From: Rhynchospora pubera
Taxonomy: Eukaryota; Streptophyta; Magnoliopsida; Poales; Cyperaceae
Direction of reading: 5' to 3'
Assembly (NCBI GenBank): GCA_028095005.1
Contig: CM051460.1
Coordinates: forward strand, 70,719,676 to 70,783,675
Length of the DNA stretch: 64,000 nucleotides
Shown: positions 13,053 to 24,558 of the stretch, piece after piece
How the letters are laid out: every line of letters begins with the position of its first letter
Position numbering within the stretch: the first letter of the stretch is position 1
Notes under the pieces: generated by a model
Told to the model about the DNA's origin: nothing
The model's database searches: none
What the model saw: the letters and a program-made list of their open reading frames with translations, nothing else
Program-made: the position numbers and the translations under genes

Positions 13053-13694
13053 GTTTTCATCTGTCTAATAATAATGGGTGTAAGAAACATCAATATTTCA
13101 TTTACTAATTTTTTACAATCATTTACTGTTAGCTAACAATGTTGCTTTGTTCCCTCTTAGTTTCTTTTAAGCAAAAGTCATGAGACAAATTTCATTACTG
13201 AAACAAGAAGTAACCAAAAAAGAAAATACAGTACAAAATATAAATCAACTAATGTACTGGCAACGTACCAGTACTCGGCATCAACTCTTTTTCTTCTATG
13301 CTAAAACATGTAGCATATTTCCTTCTTCCATAAGATTAGTTAACAATTTATTTACTATTTATTAATTCCAAGTATATTTGCTTGGCAAATTGCATTTTTG
13401 ATTTAATTTTTGTAAAATTAAAAGGGGATATATTCTCCAAATACTGCTAAACAACTTTCAGTCTATAGGATGGCTTACTATTTGATTTAGCTTTTTTTTT
13501 TCCTCTTTTGTTTTGATTCTCTTTTTTCATCTGCCAGCCGCTGCCCAACTTTCTTAATTGCCAGCCGCTGCCCAATTTTCAAATCGATAACATTAATCTC
13601 GTGGATGGAGATTTGATTCTCCCTGAGTAATTTCAAAAGCTCTATAAAGATATGTTTTGTTTCCTTATTTTCTTGCCTCCATAGTTACTTGGCA

Positions 13695-14482
13695 GCTATG
13701 TTACTCGGGTGCGGGTATCGTGTCGGATACGATACGGGTGCGGGGATACGACATTTTTCAAAAAATCCGGATACGGCTGTATATATAAAATAATTAAAAT
13801 AATATTTTTTTAATTAAAAAACTAATTTATATATTTTATTAAACCCAATTCACATTAGTTTTCTTCATAATCATAATCATATTATTTAGGAATAACCATG
13901 TTATATTGAGGAAATATAATATGGATGCATATATTATTACAATGGTTCTCCTCTGATCCTCTCCACAGTCTGATTAATTGGACCTATTGAAGATTATTTA
14001 TACAATCCAATATCGTATAGCCCAAAGTCATCACTCAGCCCAACATGTATTCTTTTTTGTCCGGTTTTAAGGTGTTATATTAGTCCCACAGGTGCTGTCG
14101 AAGCTAATATGGATATTATATAAACATTGCTCTTTGATAGCGAAACGCGCAATGTGCGTGCGTGGCACATGTCTCGTGTCATTGTGCGTTGGATGCCTTT
14201 CACATTTGGGTGCTAGTTAATTAATATATTTGGTATTAGTACTTCTATTAAAATATTATTATGTATATTTGTCTCAAATGTCAAATAAATTCAGTCTTCC
14301 CCAATCTGATGCGGCAGCCTCGTAGCCCCGATACGCGCACTGCGCCGCATCGACGACCGTATCCGACGGTCAATATCGAATAAAATATTAAGATACGCCA
14401 TCTGACCAATTGGGTGCGTATCCGTCGGATACGTATCCAATTCGGGATACGGTCTGAAATTGGCGTATCCAGCTAACATAGC
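13695..14482. mobile_element. small non-autonomous element with GGATACG-rich ends, nested in MULE A
   Basis: The ends GCTATGTTA...TAACATAGC are inverted, and TTGGCA flanks them at 13689-13694 and 14483-14488. Both ends carry many copies of GATACG/GGATACG and reverse complements within about 100-200 bp, an organisation like transposase-binding subterminal repeats. No coding potential. The superfamily is not certain: the 6-bp flank fits none of the classic lengths exactly, and one or two more bases may belong to the duplication. Confidence 0.6.
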
Positions 14483-14886
14483 TTGGCAGAAAGAAGAAAT
14501 ATAAAATAAAATTAGAAAGATATATTCTCATAAATTAATAATTAGGAAAATTTTAGAATGAAAAAGTATATATCGCAGAAATATTTCTATTTTATATCGT
14601 ATGGAGAGAGAATTAACGGAAAGATGAAAAGTCTTTTAGACTTGACAGAGAAGAGGAGTTTGGGCAGGGGTAATTTAGTCATAAGATATAAAAATCAGTT
14701 TTTTATATTCATAAATTAACTTAAACTGCTATCTAGTTTCTCTAAAAAAAAAATTAACTTAAACTGTCGAGGAGGGCATATACTATCAAGAATGGAGGGG
14801 TATAGGATCAATTTCAATGATTTGAGGGGTAAATATCTAATTGAGCAAGATTTGAGGGGTATGAGACCGATTTTGCCTTTTAAAAA

Positions 14887-15419
14887 AAATGCAAAAGTTA
14901 CGTGTCGAATTCAATTGTTGATTTCATTCAATTTAACGAGCAATGTGTTTTAATATAAATTGAAATTTTTAAAATTTGTTTGATACTTGATCAAGAGATT
15001 AAATAATAAACAAATGCAATTAAATATGATAGATTAATGTTAATATATTTATATTTTAGTCTTTCGATCAAGTATTAATATACTCTAAAATTTATATAAA
15101 AATGTATTGCTTGTTATATCGAATAAGATCATTGGTTTAGCTTTGGAAGTTGTATTTTATATTTTAGAAAAGTAAAAAAAAATGTGGAATTTGAAATATT
15201 TGAGACAACATTTGGGACAATCAAATTTTAAGTTTTTTTTTCCCTCTGGATATGCAGTTTTTACAACATGTTAATCCCCTAGTCGCTGCCGATCAGAACG
15301 GTCGCTTGTCGCAAGTCCCAACCCAGACAGGATCGAACCAAGTTCCGATTCGCATTGAACCGTTTCTCCAGTTCTCTCTCTCTTTCTAGGGTTCTCACTT
15401 CTCACTTCTCACTTGTCAA
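14887..15419 (+). promoter_or_regulatory. upstream region of mTERF copy 1
   Basis: AT-rich spacer (14890-15240) followed by a moderately GC block (15280-15420) containing CCGATTCGCATTGAACCG and CTAGGGTTCTCA. This block is clearly related to 19515-19615, upstream of mTERF copy 2, so the proximal promoter was duplicated along with the gene. No TATA box was assigned with confidence. Confidence 0.45.
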
Positions 15420-15428
15420 GTAAAAGCC

Positions 15429-15567
15429 GCGAATTGCTCAGAGAATTTCCTACTTGCTCAAACACTCCTCCATATGACCAAAATACCCTCCTCTATTTGA
15501 TTTGCTCAATCTTTAGCCTGACGAGAAGGGTATTTTGGTCAAATGGGGAGTGCCCTGAGCAATTCCC
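15429..15567. mobile_element. 139-bp Mutator-type MITE in the mTERF copy 1 leader
   Basis: Terminal inverted repeats read GCGAATTGCTCAG inward from the left and GGGAATTGCTCAGGG from the right, with an internal inverted match around GACCAAAATACCCT. GTAAAAGCC flanks it at 15420-15428 and 15568-15576, a perfect 9-bp duplication. The element lies 85 bp upstream of the mTERF ATG, probably in the promoter or 5' UTR, and could fold as a hairpin. Confidence 0.85.
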
Positions 15568-15651
15568 GTAAAAGCCCCCAAATTAAACCCTAATAAATTG
15601 CTTCTCCGACTGAGAAATCTCAGTCTCCATTTGAGAATTGAAAACTTAACC

Positions 15652-16827
15652 ATGTCTTCTTTCCTTGCCAAGAGAATATTGTTATTCTCCTCCTCTTCTT
15701 CTCTCTTCCACCACCACCACCATTTTCATCAGCTGGTTCTTCTGACACCTCTTCTCCGCCATTCTCTTTCAACGCAATCCCAACAATCCAAGGAGCTGCC
15801 CTTCATTGCACAGTATCTCATCTCCTCCTTCGCCTTCTCCCCTGCTCGGGCGCTCAACTGCTCGGCTGATTCCCACCTCAGGGCAATCAAATCCAAGGAG
15901 CGGCCTGAGGAGGTCGTGACATTCTTGAAAGGTACCGGTCTATCACATGACCAGATCAATGCCGTTGTTTCATTCCACCCCCGTATTCTGGCTTACAATG
16001 TAGAGAGGACCCTGGAACCAAAGGTCCGTGAGTTTATTGATGCAGGTTTCTCTGGAGAACTACTGGTTCGCTTGATCCGCAACAACCCAAATGCACTTGA
16101 AAGGAAAGATACTCTCTCCCGCCTCCTGTTCTGGAGAGATTTTGTTGGGAGTAACAACGAAATTTTGTTAAAGATTATTAAGAGGAACAGGTTGCTTGTC
16201 GTATTTGACATTGATAAGCATATTGTTCCTAGAATAAATCTATTCAAAGAATATGGATTATCAAACCAAGATATAGCAAGGGTGCTTGCAAACGGGTACA
16301 GCTCTTGCATGAGCAGAAAATTAGAGACTTATAAACATATTCTTGATTTTATAGAGGAGGCAGGGATTCCCCGCAATTCTGGCATGTTTCTTATGTGCTT
16401 TAAAGCTATTGGTACTTTTAGTAAAGATACAATTGAACAAAAGATGGAGTTCTTCAAGATGACATATGGCTGGTCCAAGGATGATGTTTACTCCGCTTTC
16501 AAGAAGTTTCCTTCCATACTCTCGATGTCAATGGATAAGGTAAAATCAAACATGAATTTTCTTAGCAGAGAGGCTAAGCTAGAACCGAGAAGCATAGTAT
16601 CTTGGCCACATTTACTCGGGTATAGCCTTCAAAAGAGGTTGGTACCGAGGCATCATGTGCTGAACATCTTGGGTTCAAACGGGTTTAAGAAAAATGTTAG
16701 TCTTCGGAGTGCATGCGCCCTTACTGAGAAGAGGTTCCTTGAGAAGTACATTGAGCCATATAAGAAGGATGTGCCGGGGCTTAGCGAGGATTACTTTGCT
16801 GCCTGTGGCAGTAATATACCTGTTTGA
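15652..16827 (+). CDS. mTERF family protein, copy 1 (intact, organelle-targeted)
   Basis: A single-exon frame of 391 codons from ATG 15652 to TGA 16825-16827. The frame is open about 18 codons further upstream but without an ATG, so this start is preferred. Residues 1 to about 45 look like an organelle presequence: basic, Ser-rich, with a His cluster (FHHHHHFH) and ending near RHSLSTQ. The rest is a run of mTERF helical repeats with recurring Pro-containing motifs such as SFHPRILAYNVE, NNPNALERKDTLSRLLFW and KKFPSILSMSMDKVKSNM, ending EPYKKDVPGLSEDYFAACG. Family members bind organellar nucleic acids and act in transcription, RNA processing or translation. Clustered single-exon copies of this type are typical of eudicots. 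The particular function is not known. Head-to-tail paralogues follow at 19782 and 33270. Confidence 0.93.
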   Translation: MSSFLAKRILLFSSSSSLFHHHHHFHQLVLLTPLLRHSLSTQSQQSKELPFIAQYLISSFAFSPARALNCSADSHLRAIKSKERPEEVVTFLKGTGLSHDQINAVVSFHPRILAYNVERTLEPKVREFIDAGFSGELLVRLIRNNPNALERKDTLSRLLFWRDFVGSNNEILLKIIKRNRLLVVFDIDKHIVPRINLFKEYGLSNQDIARVLANGYSSCMSRKLETYKHILDFIEEAGIPRNSGMFLMCFKAIGTFSKDTIEQKMEFFKMTYGWSKDDVYSAFKKFPSILSMSMDKVKSNMNFLSREAKLEPRSIVSWPHLLGYSLQKRLVPRHHVLNILGSNGFKKNVSLRSACALTEKRFLEKYIEPYKKDVPGLSEDYFAACGSNIPV

Positions 16828-18906
16828 TTGCTGCTTTTTTCTTGGAGGAATTGTGTACTATTCTTTAGCTGTTACTGATTGATCGAGAAATCTCACCGAT
16901 ATAAACTTCTTTGTTCTTATCTTTTTATTTTACTTTTTGGAAATGGATACTGACTTTCAGCACTCAGTACCAGTAGAAACTTCAATGTAATTTTTCTGTT
17001 CTTTTCTAGTGGGGAAGTTTGAAATTTGGTTCATTTTTGGCATTTTGAAATTTGAGCAAACAGCAAGCAATTAATCCTTTTGTTAAGGAACCTGAAATAA
17101 TGCTCCTTATTTGCAAAGACAGTACTTGGTCTGAATGGTGTCAGTACATTACTCCTTATTCATCAGTGGTTTTGGTAGCCTTTGTCTATTTAATTGTTGT
17201 GGAATGGCCTCAATGGTGTCAGTACCATGCTTCGTTGCATGTTATATTCTTTGAGGTCAGGCCAGTTGGTCAACACAAATGAGTTTAAATACTTGCGAAA
17301 CACTCGATTCATCTTTATTCCTTTCCATCTACGGTACTCGTTTACCATCGGCCCAAAGTAACGTTTGTCGCTCAATTGCTTTCTTCTTGTCAAGCAGAAA
17401 GCCCATAAAATAGGTAGGAAATTACTTAGCTCTTTGGAAGGCACACACTGTACACGACTACTCGCTTTGCAGCCTGAAGCCTAGTTCTACAGACTACTCT
17501 ACCAGTCAAAAGACTTATGCTGAGCTCACTTCTGCGAGTGTCTTATCCAAGTTGGCACATTGTTTGTGATTGAATGGTCCTAGACTGAAAAATCAGGTGG
17601 GTGATTCTAGTTCAATCCACCTCCTTGCTATTCATATACAGTTATCTTATAATATTAATTATAAACTTTTACCTTTACCTGTTTCTCTTCTTGCACCTCT
17701 CCTTGCATGGCAACCCCTTTGGTCAGACTCTCTCCTTGGTACCTGACCCTCTCCTTCTCAGCCTTCCTATCCTTCTCCTCTGTCCTCCTTTAAGTCTCCA
17801 CCTCTGCGGTGGTCTTTCCTGAAGTAGAAAAACTCCATATCCATACTACCATAATTTCTCAAGTAACAAGATTAGCATTATAAGGTACAGATAAGTACCA
17901 ATGTGGTACCTAGGTTGGTACCAGTTTCGTATCAGTTCAGTTATCTAAGGTCTTGTGAGATGTTTTGTACAAAACCTTGCTTTGGTAAATGGAAGCGGGA
18001 GGTCTTAGTACCTACTTGCTTAAAAAAAAATAATAAATAATAAATAAAAAAAATACAGAGCCATACAATCGTAGGAGCTATGTTGCAGGGTTTGTGCTGA
18101 TGTATGCCTTCATTACGCACTGTTGATGCTAGCTAGCTCTAATTAACAGTGTCACCGCACAGAAAGCTAATGAGTTAAAATCAATGCTTATTAGCATTAG
18201 AATAGCTGTACCAATGTACCATGATAATTGCTTCAGCCAATATTTAACTTGAGAATTTTGTGCATGTCTCCTTACAGTATGGATAAATCGACAAAACACA
18301 AATTGTTGAACTAACCCCAAATATGCTACCTGGAAAACCCAAAAACGAAACTAGAAAAAATAATAAAAAGTGACCCGAAAATCAACTAGTTGAGAAATTA
18401 AACACATCTGATTTCAAAATTATCAGTATGTCTCTCTTCTCACTAGTATTCTCCATTAGCCCTTTCAAACTCAAACAGATCTGTTGATAACTTCAATCCT
18501 GAGTAAATAACCTGCATTCTTCTCAAATAAGTTAAATTTGACTAATTTAGCTTCATTTTGTACAATGAATCCTAAGTTATATCTGCTATTGCAACATGAC
18601 TTTGACTAAATTACACCTCGATCGATCTGTTAATTAAATTCTTGACGAGTTCTACCACTTGATTGATGGATATTTTAGTCAAAAATATATTGCAATAGCA
18701 AACAACTTGTTGCATTTAGCAATCCCCGTCAAATAATGAACTATAATTTTATCAAATAATCACAACGCTCCAAAAAGTGTTTGTAATTTCGCATGAACAA
18801 TTTTATCCGGGTCTCGCCAGTTGCCCCACAATTGTAGCACGTCACTTCTTGCTCTTTTAATTTCCACAAGTAATCATACCCAACCTGGGATTTACCACTT
18901 TTTAAT
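16828..18906. repeat. spacer of mTERF unit 1, duplicated elsewhere in the array
   Basis: The 3' flank (16828-17270) matches 21070-21510 after copy 2 and, more weakly, 40549-41080 after copy 3; shared blocks include GGCATTTTGA and CAAACAGCAAGCAATTAAT. The distal part (about 18060-18860) matches 21690-21864 and 30533-31330, upstream of copy 3, where it is interrupted by insertions. No coding potential was found; the 17190-17822 frames are without domains. Confidence 0.65.
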
Positions 18907-18978
18907 GTCCTCCCATTTCCTTGCGAATAGGCTCTCTTTGTTCTCCCCCTCTTCTTTGCGCCACCGCCATTCAGCCGG
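18907..18978 (+). pseudogene. leader-only remnant of an mTERF gene
   Basis: An ATG at 18907 opens a frame closely related to the presequence of mTERF copy 3 (33270): both share AGGCTCTCTTTGTTC and the CGCCACCGCCA segment. Homology then stops at about 18978 and AT-rich unrelated sequence follows. The preceding spacer also matches the region upstream of copy 3, so this is the truncated end of an array unit. Confidence 0.65.
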
Positions 18979-19684
18979 AAATTATTAATAAAAATAATAA
19001 GAAAAAAAATTTAATTATAACATTGTAGTTATTTTTTTAATAAAAAAGAAAACATTTATCATCGCGCTTATAACAACGTTAACTTAGAAATAGTGTTTTG
19101 AAGACGATCTGATCCGTCCAGTCTGGCCCTTCTACAAAATCTGTTAGTCCGGTCCTTTGAAATTTGGTCGGGTCCTTTTATCTTTCACTAGTCTAGTGTG
19201 AACTTTTTTTTAGAATTTTTTTTTTGTTTTTGAGAAATGTCCAGTGTAAACAAATCAAGCAGCACTCCAGTTCTCACAACATACTGATTCCGATCGAACC
19301 GATCGCTTGGGCGCTTGGGCCGCTTGGCCCAAACCAGATGAACTCACATCCTCTGCCGTGCGCGGCTGGCAGCACTTTTTATTCCGACCATCTGATCTAT
19401 CTGAAGGACTTTTAGAAAATACCGGATTGATAGATTCGAAAAAACTGAACCGTTCATATCAGATCAGATCGGACGGTTCGTATGAAAAGTGCGGCTGTGC
19501 AGCGCGGCAGAGCATACGAATCCCAAACCAGATAGGGACCATAGGGTCGAACTAGTTCCGAATTTCATGAATCGTTTCTCCCTTTTCTATCTCTAGGGTT
19601 CTCAGTTCTCACTTCCTCTCAGTCAAAACCCCCCAAATTTGAACCCTCGTCTCTCTGTCGCTCCTCATTTCTTTCTCAGTCAAA

Positions 19685-19703
19685 CCCCCCCCCCCCCCCC
19701 CCC
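19685..19703. repeat. 19-base C homopolymer upstream of mTERF copy 2
   Basis: An uninterrupted run of C in the probable 5' leader. The corresponding place in copy 1 has only a few Cs. Its length may be unreliable in sequencing. Confidence 0.8.
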
Positions 19704-19781
19704 AAAGGAATTACTGCCTTCTCCGACGGAGCAATCTCTGTTCTCGCCATCACTCCCTCCAGTTTCTAGTAAAACTTACTA

Positions 19782-21069
19782 ATGTCTTCTTTCCTTGTCA
19801 AGAGAATATTCTCCTCCTCTTCTTCTACCTTCCACCACCACCACCATTTTCATCAGCTGGTTCTTCTCCGACGCAGCACTCTCAATCTCCATTTGGGGAT
19901 TGAACACATAACCATGTCTTCTTTCCTTTCCAAGAGAATATTATTATTCTTCTCCCCTCCACCACCATCATTTCCATCATCTGGTGCTTCTGACACTCCA
20001 TTCTCTTTCAACGCAATCCCAGCAATCCAAGGAGCTGCCCTTCATTGCACAGTATCTCATCTCCTCCTTCGCCTTCTCATTTGACAGAGCGCTCAAATGC
20101 TCGGCTGATTCCCACCTCAGGGCAATCAAATCCTCGGAGCGACCTGAGTCGGTTGTAGCATTCCTCAAAGCTACAGGTCTATCACATGACCAGATCAAGG
20201 CTGTTGTTTCATTTCACCCCCTTATTCTGGCTTACAATGTGGAGAAGACCCTGAAACCAAAGGTGCGCGAGTTGATGGATGCGGGTTTCTCCAGAGAACT
20301 ACTGGTTCAGCTGATCCGGTACAACCCAACTTCCCTTTTATCGAAAGACACTCTCTCGCGCCTCTTGTTTTGGAGAGATTTCGTAGGGGGCAATGAAGTG
20401 ATTTTGTTAAATATTGTTAGGAAAAATGGTTTGCTAGTCGTATATGACATTGATAACCATGTTGTTCCAAGAATAAATCTATTGAAAGAATATGGATTAT
20501 CAAACCAGGATATAGCAAGGGTGCTTGCAAACGGGTACAGCTGTTGCATGAGCAGAAGATTAGAGACTTATAAACATATTCTTGATTTTATAGAGGGGGC
20601 AGGGATTCCCCGTGATTCTGGCATGTTTCTTGTGTGCTTTAAAGCTATTGGTGCTTTTAGTAAAGATACAATTGAACAAAAGATGGAGTTCTTCAAGATG
20701 ACATATGGCTGGTCCCAGGATGATGTTTACTCCGCTTTCAAGAAGTTTCCTTACATCCTCTCGATGTCCATGGATAAGGTAAAATCAAACATGAATTTTC
20801 TTACCAGAGAGGCTAAGCTAGAACCGAGAAGCATAGCTTCTTCTTACCCAAATTTACTTGGGTATAGCCAACAAAAGAGGTTGGTGCCGAGGCTTCATGT
20901 GCTGAGAACCTTGGCTACAAAAGGGCTGAAGAATAGTGTTGCTTTTACGAGTGCATGCGTCCTTGCTGAGAAGAGGTTCATTGAGAAATTTGTAGAGCCA
21001 TATAAGAAGGATGTGCCGGAGCTTGCCGAGGCTTACTTTGCTGCCTGTGGTGGTAATATTCCTATTTGA
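19782..21069 (+). pseudogene. mTERF family protein, copy 2, with frameshifted leader
   Basis: The body (about 19955-21069) is open and very similar to copy 1, including the His-rich segment, LSTQSQQSKELPFIAQYL, the Pro-containing mTERF repeats and the C-terminal EPYKKDVPELAEAYFAACG. Two ATGs begin copies of the presequence, at 19782 and 19914, in the same frame as each other but not in the frame of the body. From either ATG, translation leaves the mTERF frame and stops at 20084 after 100 or fewer codons. A stop (19909-19911) closes the body frame upstream, and its first in-frame ATG lies well inside the first repeats. Net one-base shift falls near 19945-19965. It is either a recent pseudogene, a gene with an unusual start, or a sequencing error. 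The doubled leader looks like recombination between paralogues. Confidence 0.75.
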
Positions 21070-21864
21070 TTTTTGCTTCTTCTAAGAAGTTATATGTAGC
21101 ATTTTTTTTTTACCAGAATTGTCAATCTAGTGAGAAAGATTACTGGAGGGAGCAGAGTTTTTATACTTCTTTGTTCTTATCTTTTTATTTTACCTTTTTG
21201 GGAATGTATGCTTGCTTTCTGCACATAGTACCAGAAGAAACTTATATGTAATGTTTTCTGTTCTTTTGTAGTGGGGAAGTTAAAACATTGATTGTTTTTG
21301 GCATTTTGAGATGTAGGCAAACAGCAAGCAATTAATCTGTTTGTTAAGGACTCTGAAATAAGGCTCCTTATTTGCAAAGACAGTACTTGACCTGGATAGC
21401 GTCAGAACATTGCTCCTTATTCATTTTAATTGTTCCGGGATGGCCTCAATGGTGTCAGTACCACACTTGGTCGCATCTTATATTTTTTGAGGTCAGGCCA
21501 GTTGGTCGAGTTGGCACATTGTTTCCATAATAGTAGCAGCATATATTGACTCCGTGATCAAAATACCATACAGTTCATACTAATTTGAGAGCTGTGAAAT
21601 TTATCCTTAACCTATTTTAGTTCAACCAGACCTAAACTCTTTGTCACAGTTCAATCCACCCTTGCTGATAACAGACAAGTATCTTGATGCAAGGTTAGCG
21701 TTGATGTTTGCCTTGATAACGCACTGTTAAGGTTAGATAACTGAAACTTTCAGGACATTAGAATAGTTACTCAACGTGAGACTGAAAACTAATAAATTGA
21801 ATCGATATTATACTAGCATTAGAAATAGTTGTACCATTGCATTAGAAATAGTTGTACCATTATA
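21070..21864. repeat. spacer of mTERF unit 2
   Basis: Homologous to the 3' flank of copy 1 in its first 450 bp and to about 18060-18230 in its last part. It ends at the left edge of the PIF-like element. GCATTAGAAATAGTTGTACC occurs twice in tandem just before that edge. No gene seen. Confidence 0.6.
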
Positions 21865-23130
21865 GGGTGCGTTTGGCAACCCAAGATTAGTGCTTCACTT
21901 AGGTTAGTGACTAACCTTCTGCCAGGTTAGTTTACCAAATGAAACAAGGTTAGTTAGGTTAGCGCTTCACTTTGGTCTAACCTTCTACCTCTGCGAAAAG
22001 GAGTGGTAGCACTAACCAGCCTATTTTGTGCGTCCGTGAGGGAATAAAAAATAGTAAAGTGTTGGATAAATGATAAAATAAGATGCATTCTCTCTCTTCA
22101 ATTATTTTCTATCCCAACCGTTAGCCCCTCTCTCTCTTGCAATCAGAATAAAAACCGAAGAAAAATCGGCTAGTTCTTTCCTTAGATCTACGGAGGAGCA
22201 CATAGAAATCGAAGAAAATGACAACACCACCTTGTTCCTCGACTTGCGCCGACTGAAATGCACCCTGAATTTCTAGGTTTAGGCGGAGAAGAAGAAGTTG
22301 TAGGTGAAAACACTTTATTCCCCATTTTTTTTGAATTATGGCGTATTCCTCTCTTTTTTTCTCCTTTTTTCTGATCTAAGTGATGTATTGTTTGTTTGAT
22401 CTACTGATTTCGATTAGCAGAGGCATTGGCTGGTATTGAAGGTACGATAGGGTGGAGACCATTGAATCTGATCACATCATCTCTCTTTAGTCCACTAGTC
22501 TAAGGTACGACCTCTATTTTAGTTTGATTATTGATTTTAAGATGGATATTGATTTGAGATGCTGACGTGGGGAAAATTAGACAATTTCTTGATTTTGTGT
22601 TATACATAATAGTAACATTTGTAATTTCACTTGTTTTTAGAGTCTTTTCAATTGACATTTGCATTGAATCCTTGAGAATATTGAATTCTGTTACAATATT
22701 TTATTTTATACATTTTGATAATGGCTGTCAAGGGAATTCTGGTACAATATCAGTATCAACTTTGTATCACTTACCAGTATTTACATAGTAGACAATATTG
22801 TTTAATTGTGAGATAGTATCGTATGATCTGCATATAAATATTGGATCAGTAAATTGAAAATTGTAATTATTGTAAATCAGTCCTGTCTATTTAATTTAAC
22901 TTTGCCATGCATTTATTATAACTTTCTATAGCTAACACCATCCTTTATAACTAGTTAATGCAGTAATTACTTATTAATTTCTAATATTTGTAGACAAACC
23001 CAAACACCTGTTTGTTGCATTCTTTTATGTGTAATAGTAACAAACAATTACTGATAGAGACCAACCCAAAAACCTCTTTATATTGTTGTATTTACAATAC
23101 TGATTTTGTGTCACCTGATTTTGTGTAACA

Positions 23131-23313
23131 GTAACTTCCAACGAAGATGAAGAAGCGGAAGATCTGGGGGCTGGTGACTCACAAACAGGGAATGATTCAA
23201 GGGAGAGTATTAAGGACATTTATGGAATAACAGACAATTTTAGAAAAAAATTAATGAATGACCGTATGTTTCTATGGCATTTTAATGTATCATTTAGAAT
23301 ATTTTGTAATTTG
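23131..23313 (+). other. possible decayed terminal exon inside the PIF-like element
   Basis: After a good acceptor-like sequence (TGTGTAACAG at about 23124-23133), a frame of about 60 codons is rich in acidic residues at first and then basic, ending RKKLMNDRMFLWHFN followed by divergent sequence. It may be the end of the element's accessory DNA-binding ORF, but no family motif is clear. Low certainty. Confidence 0.2.
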
Positions 23314-24157
23314 ACACTTGTATCATTTTAATGTATCATTTAGCACTTGTTAATTTGATATGTAATCTCTCTTGCTTGATACATTGCTATATATTTCTGT
23401 TGGAAGTGAATAAATACTTGGAATGTGTCCTGTAATCACTTCTGGCAGCTGTACAGCCCTTGTACCAGTCATAAGTAAGGCTATTCGGAATCTGGTACAG
23501 TTCTGGTACGATTGTCTGGACCCTGGGTCATTTGCGTTTTCTCCTTTTTTTTGTGAAGGTCTATACCACATGATATTCTTTGATTTTAGTTATTAAATTT
23601 GCTTGCCTGAATTAGATTTGTAGGGCCTGGATGTTTTTATTTACTAATGAAATTTAGACCTAAAGGCATTTCGTAAAAAAAAAAAAAAAAATTTTACGCC
23701 TTGTTTGATAGTATTAAGAATATTGTAATTTTATAATATTTTGTACTTTGCCACTAGTTTATGTTTTCAAATATTTGTAGTTAGAACGCTTTTTATTACT
23801 TAATTATTTATCAAAATTAATCACTTCAATATCAATAATATTGTAATTAGTAATTATGATGATAATAAGTATTTATTATTAATAATAATAATAATATAAT
23901 ATATGTAGTTCCGTCCAATAAAAAAGCCAAGAGGCAGTACACGTCACACATACCACACATTGGTGTGCATTTTGATGGCATCTAATAAAAATATAATAAT
24001 CAATAATTTATTTATTTCCTTCCATCACTCACTTCAACTTGTCACACCAAACAACATTCACTAACCTTAGACTACCACTAACACTTTCCAATCACTACCC
24101 CGCCATTCTACCTCTCTAACCCCCAAAATTACTAACCTTACACTACTAACCCTACTA

Positions 24158-24558
24158 TGTTATAATTATTATGGCTTATAATAATAAATGTGAACCGGGT
24201 TTAATTATTAAATTTATCTAAAGGAAGATTTTGATGGAAAATCTGATGGACCATGTTCATTCAATATTTATCCCTTCAATTGCCTTGGTATTAATTAAAA
24301 TATTCTGTCATTATTTGGCACCCATTCAATCATTTTCTCCCAAAAAGAAAAATAAACAGAATATTTAAAACGCCATTAATCTTCCATCAAGAAAACCAAG
24401 GAAAATTAGAGAAGATTGATTTTCCGCCTTACGATATGTCTTCCCTTCAGAACTGTAAGTTCTAATTTATGATTTATTTAGTTTTATATGAATTATGTGA
24501 TCTTTTATTAAGTAATTTCAGAAGTATTATTACGAATTAAATATTTCAATTTCTATCA
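24158..24558 (+). repeat. 5' LTR of the copia element
   Basis: TGTTATAATTATTATGG to TTTCTATCA. It contains an ATG at 24436 followed 19 bases later by a strong splice-donor-like GTAAGT, conserved in both LTRs. Confidence 0.95.

Larger units (their letters stand above)
10801..14886. mobile_element. MULE A: Mutator-like element with long TIRs and 9-bp target duplication
   Basis: The element runs 10810-14877 and is flanked by TTTTAAAAA at 10801-10809 and 14878-14886, a perfect 9-bp duplication as expected for Mutator-like elements. Its ends read GGCAAAATC inward. The TIRs are about 290 bp (left 10810-11092, right about 14540-14877 including a small internal duplication near 14705-14765) and match closely when one is reverse-complemented. 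No MuDR-type transposase remains, so the copy is non-autonomous. Its interior hosts two later insertions, a hAT copy (11149-13052) and a GGATACG-rich element (13695-14482). It ends about 0.8 kb upstream of mTERF copy 1. Confidence 0.88.

Noticed and set aside
16694..16882. A plus-strand ORF overlapping the end of mTERF copy 1
   Set aside because: Alternative frame of the conserved mTERF C-terminus; not conserved in copy 2.
23660..23700. Poly-A run as the 3' end of a retroposed gene copy
   Set aside because: No coding similarity upstream and no convincing flanking duplication; probably simple sequence within the PIF-like element.
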